The notes under the pieces are model-generated. The model was not told the DNA's origin. It searched no databases and worked only from the letters and a program-made list of their open reading frames with translations. DNA of 16,728 nucleotides from Planctomycetota bacterium (GTDB lineage: Bacteria; Planctomycetota; Phycisphaerae; Sedimentisphaerales; Anaerohalosphaeraceae): assembly GCA_030637065.1 (NCBI GenBank), contig DAOVVQ010000055.1:1-16728 (forward strand), given 5' to 3'. Both the position numbers and the translations under genes were made by a program. This document shows positions 7,625 through 13,542 of this stretch, one piece after another. Each line of letters starts with the position of its first letter. The stretch's first letter is position 1.

Positions 7625-8440
7625 CTATTCTTGGGCGGGTTCGAACAGTTCGCGGAATTTTGCGCTGATATCGGCACTTTCGCAAAGCGTCTGGCCTATC
7701 AGCACGGCGCCGACGCCGATCTTGATCAGCTTTTCGACGTCAGCCCGCGTCTTGATCCCACTCTCGGCGACAAGTTCCTGCCGGTCGTCGACCAGTTCAG
7801 CTAAGCGGCTGGTCGTGTTTATGTCGACCGTCATGGTCGTAAGGTCGCGGTTATTGATCCCGATCAGGCTGTAATGCTTCTGCGGAAAACCCGCCATCGA
7901 CCGCACCTTGAGCAGCGAATCGGCGTTATGGACCTCGATAATGGCTGTCATTGTTAGCTGGCTGGCCAGGATCAGAAGGTCCATCAGATCCGCCGACGTC
8001 AGCGCCTCGGTGATCAGCAGGATCGCATCGGCCCCAGCCGCCCGCGACTCGTAGACCTGATACTTGTCGACGATAAAGTCCTTGCGAAGGATCGGAAGAT
8101 TTGCCGCCTCCTTGATCCGGCTGACGTATTCGAGCCGGCCCTGGAAATACTTCTCGTCCGTAAGCACACTGATCGCGTCGGCGCCGCACTCGACGTATGT
8201 GCCGGCGATCTCGACCGGATCGAAATCGGCCCGGATAACACCAGCCGACGGCGAGGCCTTCTTGACCTCGGCAATGACGTTTAGGCCCCTGCGATTGCGT
8301 TTGCTGACAGCCTTGTGGAAATTGCGGCACTTCTTCATGCCCGCGATCCGCTCGCGCAACGCCTCCAGCGGCACAGCCGCCATCCGCTCTGCAACTTCAA
8401 TACGCTTATCAGCGATAATCTTGTCTAATATGTTTGCCAA
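7625..8440 (-). CDS. trpC: Indole-3-glycerol-phosphate synthase
   Basis: A TIM-barrel enzyme converting CdRP to indole-3-glycerol phosphate in tryptophan synthesis. Seen in order: VIAEVKKASPSAG, SVLTDEKYFQG, ILRKDFIVDKYQV, IGINNRDLTT, LVAESGI and AVLIGQTL; the essential lysines and glutamates of the family are present. Length is 271 residues, which is normal. The start is a TTG at 8440 with AGGA upstream; there is no in-frame ATG that would retain the conserved N-terminal MANILDKIIADKR-type segment. A 15-bp direct repeat covers this start. It is 38 bp downstream of the DUF1844 gene and the last gene of the smpB cluster; no other trp gene is in the window. Confidence 0.95.
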   Translation of the reverse strand: MANILDKIIADKRIEVAERMAAVPLEALRERIAGMKKCRNFHKAVSKRNRRGLNVIAEVKKASPSAGVIRADFDPVEIAGTYVECGADAISVLTDEKYFQGRLEYVSRIKEAANLPILRKDFIVDKYQVYESRAAGADAILLITEALTSADLMDLLILASQLTMTAIIEVHNADSLLKVRSMAGFPQKHYSLIGINNRDLTTMTVDINTTSRLAELVDDRQELVAESGIKTRADVEKLIKIGVGAVLIGQTLCESADISAKFRELFEPAQE

Positions 8441-8466
8441 CGGACTTCCTGTATGTTTGCCAACGG
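8429..8466. repeat. 15-bp direct repeat at the trpC start
   Basis: TATGTTTGCCAACGG occurs at 8429-8443 and again at 8452-8466, a 23-bp period. On the minus strand this duplicates the TTG start and its first codons; the upstream copy is out of frame with trpC and its reading frame closes within 13 codons. Confidence 0.8.
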
Positions 8467-8478
8467 AACCACCCGCAG

Positions 8479-8889
8479 CTATTGAGAAAACTTAACAAAC
8501 GCCATTCGAGCCTGATGGAGCGTATCGGTGAGCAGCTTGCTCTCCTGGTCCGTCAGATTGCCCTTGCTCTTGGTCTCGATCACATCGAGCATATCGATAT
8601 TGTACTGGGCTATCACGAGATCGGGTTTTCTCTTTTCGTCACCCTCAGTGGCGAGCAGACCTAAGGCGAAGTAAACCTGCGTAGCCAACATACTCACCAG
8701 ACCCAGGAAATCGGCTGGCGGCAGCGCAGGATGCTCCTTGTCTTTGGCTTCCTCTTTGGCCTCCTCCTCTTCATGTTCGTGCTCGACCTTTTCCTGGGCC
8801 TTGAGGACCTCCTTTTCCTTCTGGGCCTCGGCCTTCCAGTCCTCGTCGACTATGATCTTCTTTTCCGGTTTCTTATCATTCTCAGCCAT
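8479..8889 (-). CDS. DUF1844 domain protein
   Basis: A 136-residue protein of unknown function. Residues 1 to about 55 are highly charged (Lys/Glu/Asp/His rich, probably disordered or coiled). Residues 57-135 match the DUF1844 pattern: LPPADFLGLVSMLATQVYFALGL, PDLVIAQYNIDMLDVIETKSKGNLT, and a terminal helix ending ARMAFVKFSQ. There is no signal peptide and the hydrophobic stretch at 61-80 is amphipathic rather than a clear membrane span, so it is probably cytoplasmic. The ATG at 8889 has AGGGG six bases upstream. It sits 20 bp after smpB and 38 bp before trpC. Confidence 0.85.
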   Translation of the reverse strand: MAENDKKPEKKIIVDEDWKAEAQKEKEVLKAQEKVEHEHEEEEAKEEAKDKEHPALPPADFLGLVSMLATQVYFALGLLATEGDEKRKPDLVIAQYNIDMLDVIETKSKGNLTDQESKLLTDTLHQARMAFVKFSQ

Positions 8890-8909
8890 AAACAACCCCT
8901 TCGTTAAGC

Positions 8910-9395
8910 TTATCTTCGATAATGCTTCATGCGTCGGTCCAGGTCGCGTTTTTGCTCGGCCTTTTGGATCTGTTGACGCTTGTCATACTGCCTTTTGCCG
9001 CGGGCCAGTGCGATCTCGACCTTCGCCAGGCCCCGGTCGTTAAAGTATATCCGCAGCGGCACCAGAGTAAAGCCCCTCTGTTCGAGCTTGACCGTGATCT
9101 TGGCGATCTGCGACTTGTGCAGGAGCAGCTTGCGGTCCCGCATCGGCTCGTGATTATTGCCGGCTGCCTGGGCGTACGGGGCGATCTTACAGCCGACCAG
9201 CCAGCACTCGCCCCGGATAATACGGGCATAAGAGCCGTCCAGGTCGCCTCCGCGGTTGCGCAGACTCTTGACCTCCGTACCCAAAAGAGCAATACCAGCC
9301 TGAACCCTCTCGACAAGTTCAAAATTGCGATACGCCTTCTTATTGGACACCTGGATATCGGCGGACAAAAGCTTTTTGGACGATTTCTGTGCCAT
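8910..9395 (-). CDS. smpB: SsrA-binding protein SmpB
   Basis: Binds tmRNA and delivers it to stalled ribosomes for trans-translation. Seen: NKKAYRNFELVERVQAGIALLGTEVKSLR, GGDLDGSYARI, CKIAPYAQAAGNNHEPMRDRKLLLHKSQIAKI, GFTLVPLRIYFNDRGLAKVEIALARGKRQYDKR and a basic C-terminal tail. With the ATG at 9395 the protein has 161 residues, as is usual. A second ATG at 9404 would add three residues, but the promoter signals place the transcript start next to 9395. It is the first gene of a smpB, DUF1844, trpC cluster. No tmRNA gene is in the window. Confidence 0.96.
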   Translation of the reverse strand: MAQKSSKKLLSADIQVSNKKAYRNFELVERVQAGIALLGTEVKSLRNRGGDLDGSYARIIRGECWLVGCKIAPYAQAAGNNHEPMRDRKLLLHKSQIAKITVKLEQRGFTLVPLRIYFNDRGLAKVEIALARGKRQYDKRQQIQKAEQKRDLDRRMKHYRR

Positions 9396-9402
9396 CAGAC
9401 CC

Positions 9403-9430
9403 ATAATAACACGCCAAAGACATTTTGCAA
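9403..9430 (-). promoter_or_regulatory. Sigma-70-type promoter of smpB, nearly leaderless
   Basis: On the minus strand, TTGCAA (9430-9425), a 16-bp spacer and TATTAT (9408-9403) are followed by only seven bases (GGGTCTG) before the ATG at 9395. The predicted transcript start is within a base or two of the start codon, so smpB is probably translated from a leaderless or near-leaderless mRNA. Confidence 0.5.
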
Positions 9431-9523
9431 GACAACAATAATTAGTCATTAGTCGCCGGTCGTTAGTCGGTAGGGGGGCTCGCCCCGCTGGCAGGCGGAT
9501 TTGTATTTATTATTTGATATTTT

Positions 9524-9553
9524 TTGCTGATGGTCTACACTTATCTCTATAAA
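9524..9553 (+). promoter_or_regulatory. Promoter of the small ORF at 9579
   Basis: TTGCTG (9524-9529), an 18-bp spacer and TATAAA (9548-9553) are correctly placed for a transcript starting near 9560, about 19 bases before the ORF's ATG. Confidence 0.5.
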
Positions 9554-9578
9554 TTAATCCGGGTTTTAGGAGAATGCG

Positions 9579-9728
9579 ATGAAAATTAGTATTGGCGAAT
9601 TGACGGATATTACCACGCGGGCGATCAAGAGTTATGGTTATGACGATCAGTTCTGTAGGATGGACAACAAATCTTATCTGCCTATAAGGCGGTTGCCCAT
9701 GCGGTTTATTTGGTTGATAGAATTTTGA
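9579..9728 (+). pseudogene. 49-codon ORF; probable 5' remnant of an Ldh_2-type dehydrogenase gene
   Basis: A short ORF with full expression signals: promoter at 9524-9553, AGGAG six bases before the ATG, and an intrinsic terminator five bases after the stop. The protein begins MKISIGELTDITTRAIKSY and continues GYDD; this resembles the N-terminal helix of the malate/L-lactate dehydrogenase (Ldh_2) family. The family then continues with several hundred residues, whereas here the remaining 25 residues are basic and unlike it. The simplest reading is a gene whose body was deleted while its 5' signals survived. It could also be a genuine small protein that only resembles Ldh_2 by chance; the match is from memory of the family and was not searched. 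Confidence 0.45.
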
Positions 9729-9732
9729 GGTT

Positions 9733-9764
9733 CAGCGTGGGCCAGGGCCCACCCTGCATTTTTT
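9733..9764 (+). terminator. Intrinsic terminator after the small ORF
   Basis: Outer arms CAG/CTG and inner arms GTGGGCC (9737-9743) and GGCCCAC (9746-9752) form a GC-rich stem with one C-C mismatch, followed by six T residues at 9759-9764. It lies directly behind the ORF ending at 9728. Confidence 0.7.
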
Positions 9765-9789
9765 CGTGACCTTCGTGCTCTTCGTGGTA
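9763..9789. repeat. Three tandem nonamers TTCGTGNNN
   Basis: TTCGTGACC, TTCGTGCTC and TTCGTGGTA follow one another exactly, starting in the terminator's T-run. On the minus strand this reads as CACGAA spaced every nine bases. Similar nonamer runs recur between genes in many environmental genomes (general recollection, not checked). The remainder of the smpB-esterase gap (9450-9523, 9790-9843) shows only a GGGGCTCGCCCC hairpin near 9476-9487. Confidence 0.6.
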
Positions 9790-9843
9790 AATCCCTTTAT
9801 TCTTACCATGAAGAAATAAGAAAGAGTTATCCCTTTTCATGAT

Positions 9844-10668
9844 TTACTTCTTCTTATGTTTTTGATTTTTAGCTGGGATCTTTTGTGCGAAAAGCCATTT
9901 CAGGAATACCGGCTCCGGGTCGCAGCGGTTGCTGCTTAGTTGGGTGGTGCCGTTGTCGGCGCCGGTGATCATTTTATCGGAAACGCCACCATGTCCGTCG
10001 CCTACCCAAGTTGTAAGTTTCATGTTCCCACCTGATTTTTTCATCTCAGCGAATAATTCCCGATCTCGCTCGTATGGACAGACCCTGTCCTTGTCGCCAT
10101 GAAAGGCCCATATCGGGATATCCTTGATCACTGCCGCATCGATGAAATCCTCAGTATCGCGCAGGCCGGTCCCGGCTGAGGGCGCCGCAGCCGCAAAATA
10201 GTCAGGATCAAGTTGTATAAGTATATTGGTGCCATGGCCTCCCATCGAGTGGCCGAGAATGTATATCCTGCTCATGTCAACGGAAGGCAGATCTTTAATG
10301 ATGGCTTTGATCTTCTTAAGGTGCTCTGCATCCCACAAACGATCTGACTGGGGGGCGAGTACATAGCCGGGGTAATCCGTTCGACACTGCTCGGCGGCAA
10401 GAAGCTTGTTCCAACCCTTCAGTTGTTTGCGATTATCCGTCCCTTTGCCGCCTCCGCCATGCAATGAAACGATCAGGGGATATCGCTCGCCTGCATCAAA
10501 ATTAATGGGCTTCATGACCCGGTAAGGCATTTCTTTATACACATCAGGCTCATAAAGTTTCATCCAGTCCGACAATACCCTTTCCTGTCCGCCACCAACC
10601 GCCACAGCCGCCAACAACAAAATCGCCAGCACGAACAATCTGTATTCACCTCGTCGGGATGCATTCAT
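9844..10668 (-). CDS. Secreted serine esterase/hydrolase (alpha/beta-hydrolase fold)
   Basis: A 274-residue protein with a signal peptide: basic MNASRRGEYR, then a hydrophobic run LFVLAILLLAAVAVGG, probably cleaved near residue 26. The mature part is an alpha/beta hydrolase of the phospholipase/carboxylesterase or depolymerase-like type: LIVSLHGGGGKG (oxyanion loop), the nucleophile elbow GHSMGG (Ser141), FHGDKDRVCPY (Asp194) and GDGHGG (His226), giving a complete Ser-Asp-His triad. The substrate cannot be told from sequence; plant-polymer or lipid esters are both reasonable. The C-terminus is lysine rich. The ATG has AGGAG seven bases upstream. It begins 37 bp after the pterin-methyltransferase gene, so the two may share a transcript although no functional link is evident. 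Confidence 0.85.
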   Translation of the reverse strand: MNASRRGEYRLFVLAILLLAAVAVGGGQERVLSDWMKLYEPDVYKEMPYRVMKPINFDAGERYPLIVSLHGGGGKGTDNRKQLKGWNKLLAAEQCRTDYPGYVLAPQSDRLWDAEHLKKIKAIIKDLPSVDMSRIYILGHSMGGHGTNILIQLDPDYFAAAAPSAGTGLRDTEDFIDAAVIKDIPIWAFHGDKDRVCPYERDRELFAEMKKSGGNMKLTTWVGDGHGGVSDKMITGADNGTTQLSSNRCDPEPVFLKWLFAQKIPAKNQKHKKK

Positions 10669-10705
10669 ATTGACACTCCTTTAAAAAAAGATTCGCTCCT
10701 GTAAG

Positions 10706-11662
10706 TTAGCGTTTTTTTGCTGCGGCGCAGTATTGGCCCATTTGCATCATCGCCTCGTTGGTTCTTTCGGCTGAGCCGTCCATTTTTGCGAACGCATCGA
10801 CCATCTCCAAAAGAACCGGGTCGGCGCCCTTCTCGGCGAGGTGGTGGCCGACGTTGACTATCGCCGCGTCCAGGCCGTACTCCATCGCCTTTAGAGTGTA
10901 TGCCCGGCAGATCCCCACCTTCCGCGCAGGCAGGTCCCGACAACAGTTGCTTAGCCCTAACGAGCAGTGGCAATCCTTCATCTCCGTATCGCCCTTGATC
11001 GCACGGATCGTCTCGAATGCCCGGTAGGTGTATCCGGGCACGTTCGGCTGCATCGGCATGTCGATGGCGAGCGGAAAGACGGTCGAGTCGAAGAATATTT
11101 CCTCGGCCTTGAATCCGTGGTCATTAACGGCTTTGGTAAAAAGCTCTCTCGCCAGGGAGACCAGCTCCTCGACGGAATGCGACCCGCCGGGACCGGTCGG
11201 TTTGTCCTCAGTCATCAGGAGGCCGACAAAGCTAAAATCGTACTGCTCCTTAAGCGGCATCATCCTGTCAGCGGTATAGACCTTGATCGAGTTTATCAGC
11301 GGCGGCTTAACCGGCTCGCCTGTGTCGTACCACTCCTTAAGGCCCGCGATCAGGACGTCGTCGTTGCTGCTGTCGATGCAGATGGGCACACCTTTGCCCC
11401 ATTTGCGCACAAGCCGCACATATTGGGCCATCATGTCAACCGCCTCGGCACTGTCGTCCTCACCGAAGGCATCGACATTGACGGCGATATATGCAGCTCC
11501 CCCATCGGCCTGGCATTCGACAAGCCCCCTTATATAGTCAAGAGCCTCGCTGGGCGTACTGTGCGCAGCCGCACCGGATTCTCGCAGCTCTTTCATCACC
11601 TCGCCCGTCTGGCGAATCGAGGCGTGAATCGACTCTCCAATGGATATCAATCCTTTTCCCAT
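10706..11662 (-). CDS. AcsE/MetH-like pterin-binding methyltransferase
   Basis: A DHPS-fold TIM barrel related to methyltetrahydrofolate:corrinoid/iron-sulfur protein methyltransferase (AcsE), MtrH and the pterin domain of MetH. Landmarks align in order with AcsE: ISIGESIHASI (ERIN-like start), ICIDSSN (Asp97, Asn100), PLINSIKV (Asn124), EIFFDSTVFPLAID, CSLGLSNCCRDLPAR and AMEYGLDAAIVNVG. These include the Asp/Asn residues that bind the pterin. It probably moves a methyl group between a folate and a corrinoid or related acceptor, but no corrinoid protein or CO dehydrogenase gene is next to it. The ATG at 11662 (AAGG upstream, ERIN-like start) is preferred over one at 11770, which lies upstream of the predicted transcript start. 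318 residues. Dihydropteroate synthase is a less likely alternative. Confidence 0.8.
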   Translation of the reverse strand: MGKGLISIGESIHASIRQTGEVMKELRESGAAAHSTPSEALDYIRGLVECQADGGAAYIAVNVDAFGEDDSAEAVDMMAQYVRLVRKWGKGVPICIDSSNDDVLIAGLKEWYDTGEPVKPPLINSIKVYTADRMMPLKEQYDFSFVGLLMTEDKPTGPGGSHSVEELVSLARELFTKAVNDHGFKAEEIFFDSTVFPLAIDMPMQPNVPGYTYRAFETIRAIKGDTEMKDCHCSLGLSNCCRDLPARKVGICRAYTLKAMEYGLDAAIVNVGHHLAEKGADPVLLEMVDAFAKMDGSAERTNEAMMQMGQYCAAAKKR

Positions 11663-11772
11663 CCCTTGTCCTTTCAAAAACCACTTCAAAAAATGCTCCG
11701 CTGGCACCAAAATCCGCCCTAAATCAGCACAATTGGCGTCCGTCAGGGCCATTTCGCCCCAGCTTGCCATGC

Positions 11773-11778
11773 ATTATA
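11773..11778 (-). promoter_or_regulatory. Candidate -10 of the pterin-methyltransferase gene
   Basis: Minus-strand TATAAT lies 110 bp upstream of the chosen start. The expected transcript start (about 11766) falls inside an ATG at 11770, arguing that this ATG is not used. No strong -35 is seen. Confidence 0.4.
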
Positions 11779-11882
11779 GAGACTGCCGGAGGATTTAACA
11801 CAGATATTGCACGTTTTTTTGCAGTAATCAGGGCTCTGCCGCTCGCCTTTTGTGGGGCGTGAATGTCTGTCTTGCCAATGTG

Positions 11883-11933
11883 GACAACTTGTTGACAACT
11901 TCGCCGGTGGGGGTTAATACCCATCGCCGAAAG
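11883..11933. repeat. GACAACTT direct repeats and adjacent imperfect hairpin
   Basis: GACAACTT occurs at 11883-11890 and 11894-11901, one helical turn (11 bp) apart. Next to it 11899-11933 can fold into an imperfect hairpin pairing GGTGGG with CCCATC and CTTCG with CGAAAG. This lies in the roughly 600-bp gap between thiE and the pterin-methyltransferase gene, in which I see no convincing gene. Confidence 0.35.
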
Positions 11934-12177
11934 ACTAATTTGAGTTGGACTTAAATTGTCTCACCAATAACGAAAAGATTCTTGATTTCCTCCACTTTTG
12001 CCAGCTTGCCGTAAGTCTTTATTTTTCAAACTCTTATGAGACATGGTTGCTTGTTGGCCGTAAGCATACCGTCTGGTCGGTTTGGAATTAGATTGTTGCC
12101 ATGACGGACCGCTCTTGTCTATGCAATCCGGTCCATCTGCTACCTGCTTCGTGGATAACTTGTAGATACCAGTCGCC

Positions 12178-12260
12178 GTTGCAGGGCAAAGGCTGTGGGT
12201 GAGGGCATATTGTGATTGCCAGGCAAAGGCGGCAACTGAGGGCATAAAATGGTTGCAGGG
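12178..12260. repeat. 37-bp imperfect tandem repeat after thiE
   Basis: Two full copies (12178-12214 and 12215-12251) share the blocks GGCAAAGGC and TGAGGGCATA at a 37-bp period, and a third partial copy starts with GTTGCAGGG at 12252. The repeat lies just beyond the thiE stop codon. No flanking gene explains it. Confidence 0.6.
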
Positions 12261-12265
12261 GGCTT

Positions 12266-13321
12266 TCAGGTGAAAGATGCGATTCTTTCCTTTAATTTGG
12301 CGCACATCGCGGCTGGGTCTTTGGCCTGGGTTACCGCTGAGCAGACTGCGACGGCTTGGGCGCCGGCCTGGAGTACGTCGGTTACGTTCTCAGCGGTAAT
12401 TCCGCCGATCGCAACCGATTTGACGTGGGATTGGCCGAGTATTTCTGCTGCCTGTCTGACGTAGTCGAGGCCGACGGGGGCGGTATCGGGCTTGGTCGGG
12501 GTGCTGAAAACCGGTCCGAGGGCGACATAATCGCTGCCGGCTTTGAGGGCGGCTGATAGCTGGTCGGGTGCGTGGGTGCTGACGCCGATGATCAGCGGTC
12601 GTTGGGCGAGGTTTTGTACCTGGCGGGCTGGAAGGTCGTTATGGCCGAGGTGGACGCCGTCGGCCCCAGCGGCAATGGCGATGTCAGCGCGGTCGTTTAT
12701 GATGCTAAGAGCCCCGGCATCCTTACAAACTCCGACGAGATCGCAGGCAAGTCGAAAGGATTCGTTGTCGGGTATGTCCTTTGGGCGAAGCTGGAGGCAA
12801 TCGGCGCCGCCAACTACACATGCCCGGGCCAGTTCGAGGATCTTCGGGCGGTCGTAACCGGGGCTGACGGTAATGATGACATAAAGCTGGACGCCGCTGA
12901 ACTTCGCAGCGGAGCTTGCAGCGGTTACGATGTCTTTTTCGAGCGTATAGGCCTGAAATCGCAGTTTTTCGAGGGTTTGCGCCAGTTGCGGGTCGATGGT
13001 CTGGGTCATCTCGCAAAGCGCCCTCAGGGCCTCTGTCAGGCGTTTGGTGGCGGCGTGAAGGCAGTCGTCAAGGGTTGTTCTGGTCATTTGGCGGCCAATT
13101 ACCATTTCGCGTCCGACATCGCTTTGGGCGTTGCGGCTGGCGACGAGAAGATCGCTGTCGAGTGTTTGGATAGCGGCGGAGATGTCGTGGCGAAGCTGTT
13201 TGGCTCGGGCGCTGAGGTCGGTCGAGTTGAGCGCGAATCTGCAAAACTCCTCGACAACGCGCGCCGCCTCACGTGCCCTGTTGAAATTAGCGTCTATAAT
13301 TCTGTAAACCGCCTGCTGCAT
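12266..13321 (-). CDS. thiE: ThiD2-ThiE fusion, thiamine-phosphate synthase
   Basis: A two-domain thiamin enzyme of 351 residues. Residues 1 to about 135 match the ThiD2 family (RIIDANFNRAREAARVVEEFCRF, KQLRHDI), thought to help process the HMP-phosphate precursor. Residues about 145-350 are ThiE, which joins HMP-pyrophosphate and thiazole phosphate: LQLRPKD (Gln177, Arg179, Lys181), SIINDRADIA, GADGVHLG, GVSTH, GPVFSTPTKP and AIGGITAENV. The ATG at 13321 directly precedes the conserved ThiD2 start; a TTG at 13405 would run through the terminator at 13404-13426. No Shine-Dalgarno precedes the ATG, but TATAAT lies six bases away, predicting a leaderless mRNA. No TPP riboswitch is seen upstream, and no other thi gene is in the window. 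Confidence 0.92.
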   Translation of the reverse strand: MQQAVYRIIDANFNRAREAARVVEEFCRFALNSTDLSARAKQLRHDISAAIQTLDSDLLVASRNAQSDVGREMVIGRQMTRTTLDDCLHAATKRLTEALRALCEMTQTIDPQLAQTLEKLRFQAYTLEKDIVTAASSAAKFSGVQLYVIITVSPGYDRPKILELARACVVGGADCLQLRPKDIPDNESFRLACDLVGVCKDAGALSIINDRADIAIAAGADGVHLGHNDLPARQVQNLAQRPLIIGVSTHAPDQLSAALKAGSDYVALGPVFSTPTKPDTAPVGLDYVRQAAEILGQSHVKSVAIGGITAENVTDVLQAGAQAVAVCSAVTQAKDPAAMCAKLKERIASFT

Positions 13322-13327
13322 GTGTGC

Positions 13328-13333
13328 ATTATA
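13328..13333 (-). promoter_or_regulatory. -10 element of leaderless thiE
   Basis: On the minus strand TATAAT, six bases (GCACAC), then ATG. With standard geometry the first transcribed base is the A of the start codon. The -35 region is weak (TGTCGA-like at 17 bp). Confidence 0.5.
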
Positions 13334-13403
13334 GAGGGCGCCCGCAGGATTCGACAGGAAATTTCCGGCGGTGTCTCCGGCGGCGTATCTGTGCTGTGGG
13401 CGC

Positions 13404-13426
13404 AAAAAAAGAGGAGCCAGCTCCTC
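13404..13426 (-). terminator. Intrinsic terminator of the sigma-54 transcript
   Basis: On the minus strand GAGGAG-CTGG-CTCCTC (13426-13411) is followed by seven T residues (13410-13404). The stem is perfect and GC-rich. It ends transcription coming from the sigma-54 promoter and insulates thiE. Confidence 0.85.
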
Positions 13427-13438
13427 CGATCCGGCCCC

Positions 13439-13486
13439 TTATAGTCTACAAAATCGGCGAACCGACTTTGATAAACCCGAAAGCAA
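13439..13486 (-). CDS. Possible 15-residue peptide inside the sigma-54 RNA
   Basis: A perfect AGGAGG, six bases, then TTG opens a 15-codon frame (MLSGLSKSVRRFCRL if initiated with Met) that stops with TAA 13 bases before the terminator stem. The spacing is ideal for ribosome binding, but the TTG start and the overlap with the UUCG hairpin argue for caution. The peptide is basic. It may be a small protein, or the AGGAGG may serve another purpose. Confidence 0.25.
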   Translation of the reverse strand: MLSGLSKSVRRFCRL

Positions 13487-13542
13487 AAATACCCTCCTGG
13501 TACAGCAGTGTACCGCCCCTTGGTATTTAGTTGCTAAATTTG

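Larger units (their letters stand above)
13404..13532 (-). ncRNA. Candidate sigma-54-controlled small RNA
   Basis: The interval from the predicted sigma-54 start (A at 13532) to the terminator T-run is about 129 nt and contains no gene of normal size. It has three hairpins: GGTACA/TGTACC with a 4-base loop (13499-13514), an 8-bp stem with a UUCG loop (13450-13469, one G-U pair), and the terminator. An AGGAGG at 13498-13493 sits directly after the first hairpin and several further GGA triplets are present. It may be a regulatory RNA (including a CsrA/RsmA-type sponge), or an mRNA for the 15-residue ORF inside it. It is not a family I recognise. Confidence 0.6.

Noticed and set aside
11879..12158. 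Possible replication origin because of three DnaA-box-like sequences
   Set aside because: The boxes are imperfect, widely spaced, not next to an AT-rich unwinding region, and neither dnaA nor dnaN is present.
11961..12305. Minus-strand ORF of about 114 codons in the thiE-methyltransferase gap
   Set aside because: It overlaps the thiE 3' end in another frame, has no ribosome site at its internal ATGs, covers the 37-bp repeat, and its composition resembles no protein family.
13322..13440. TPP riboswitch upstream of thiE
   Set aside because: The conserved thi-box segments (CTGAGA and the ACCTGAT-type core) are absent, and the predicted transcript start leaves no leader.
12942..13444. Long plus-strand ORF antisense to thiE
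   Set aside because: It is a shadow of the high-GC thiE gene, whose minus-strand translation is clearly conserved.
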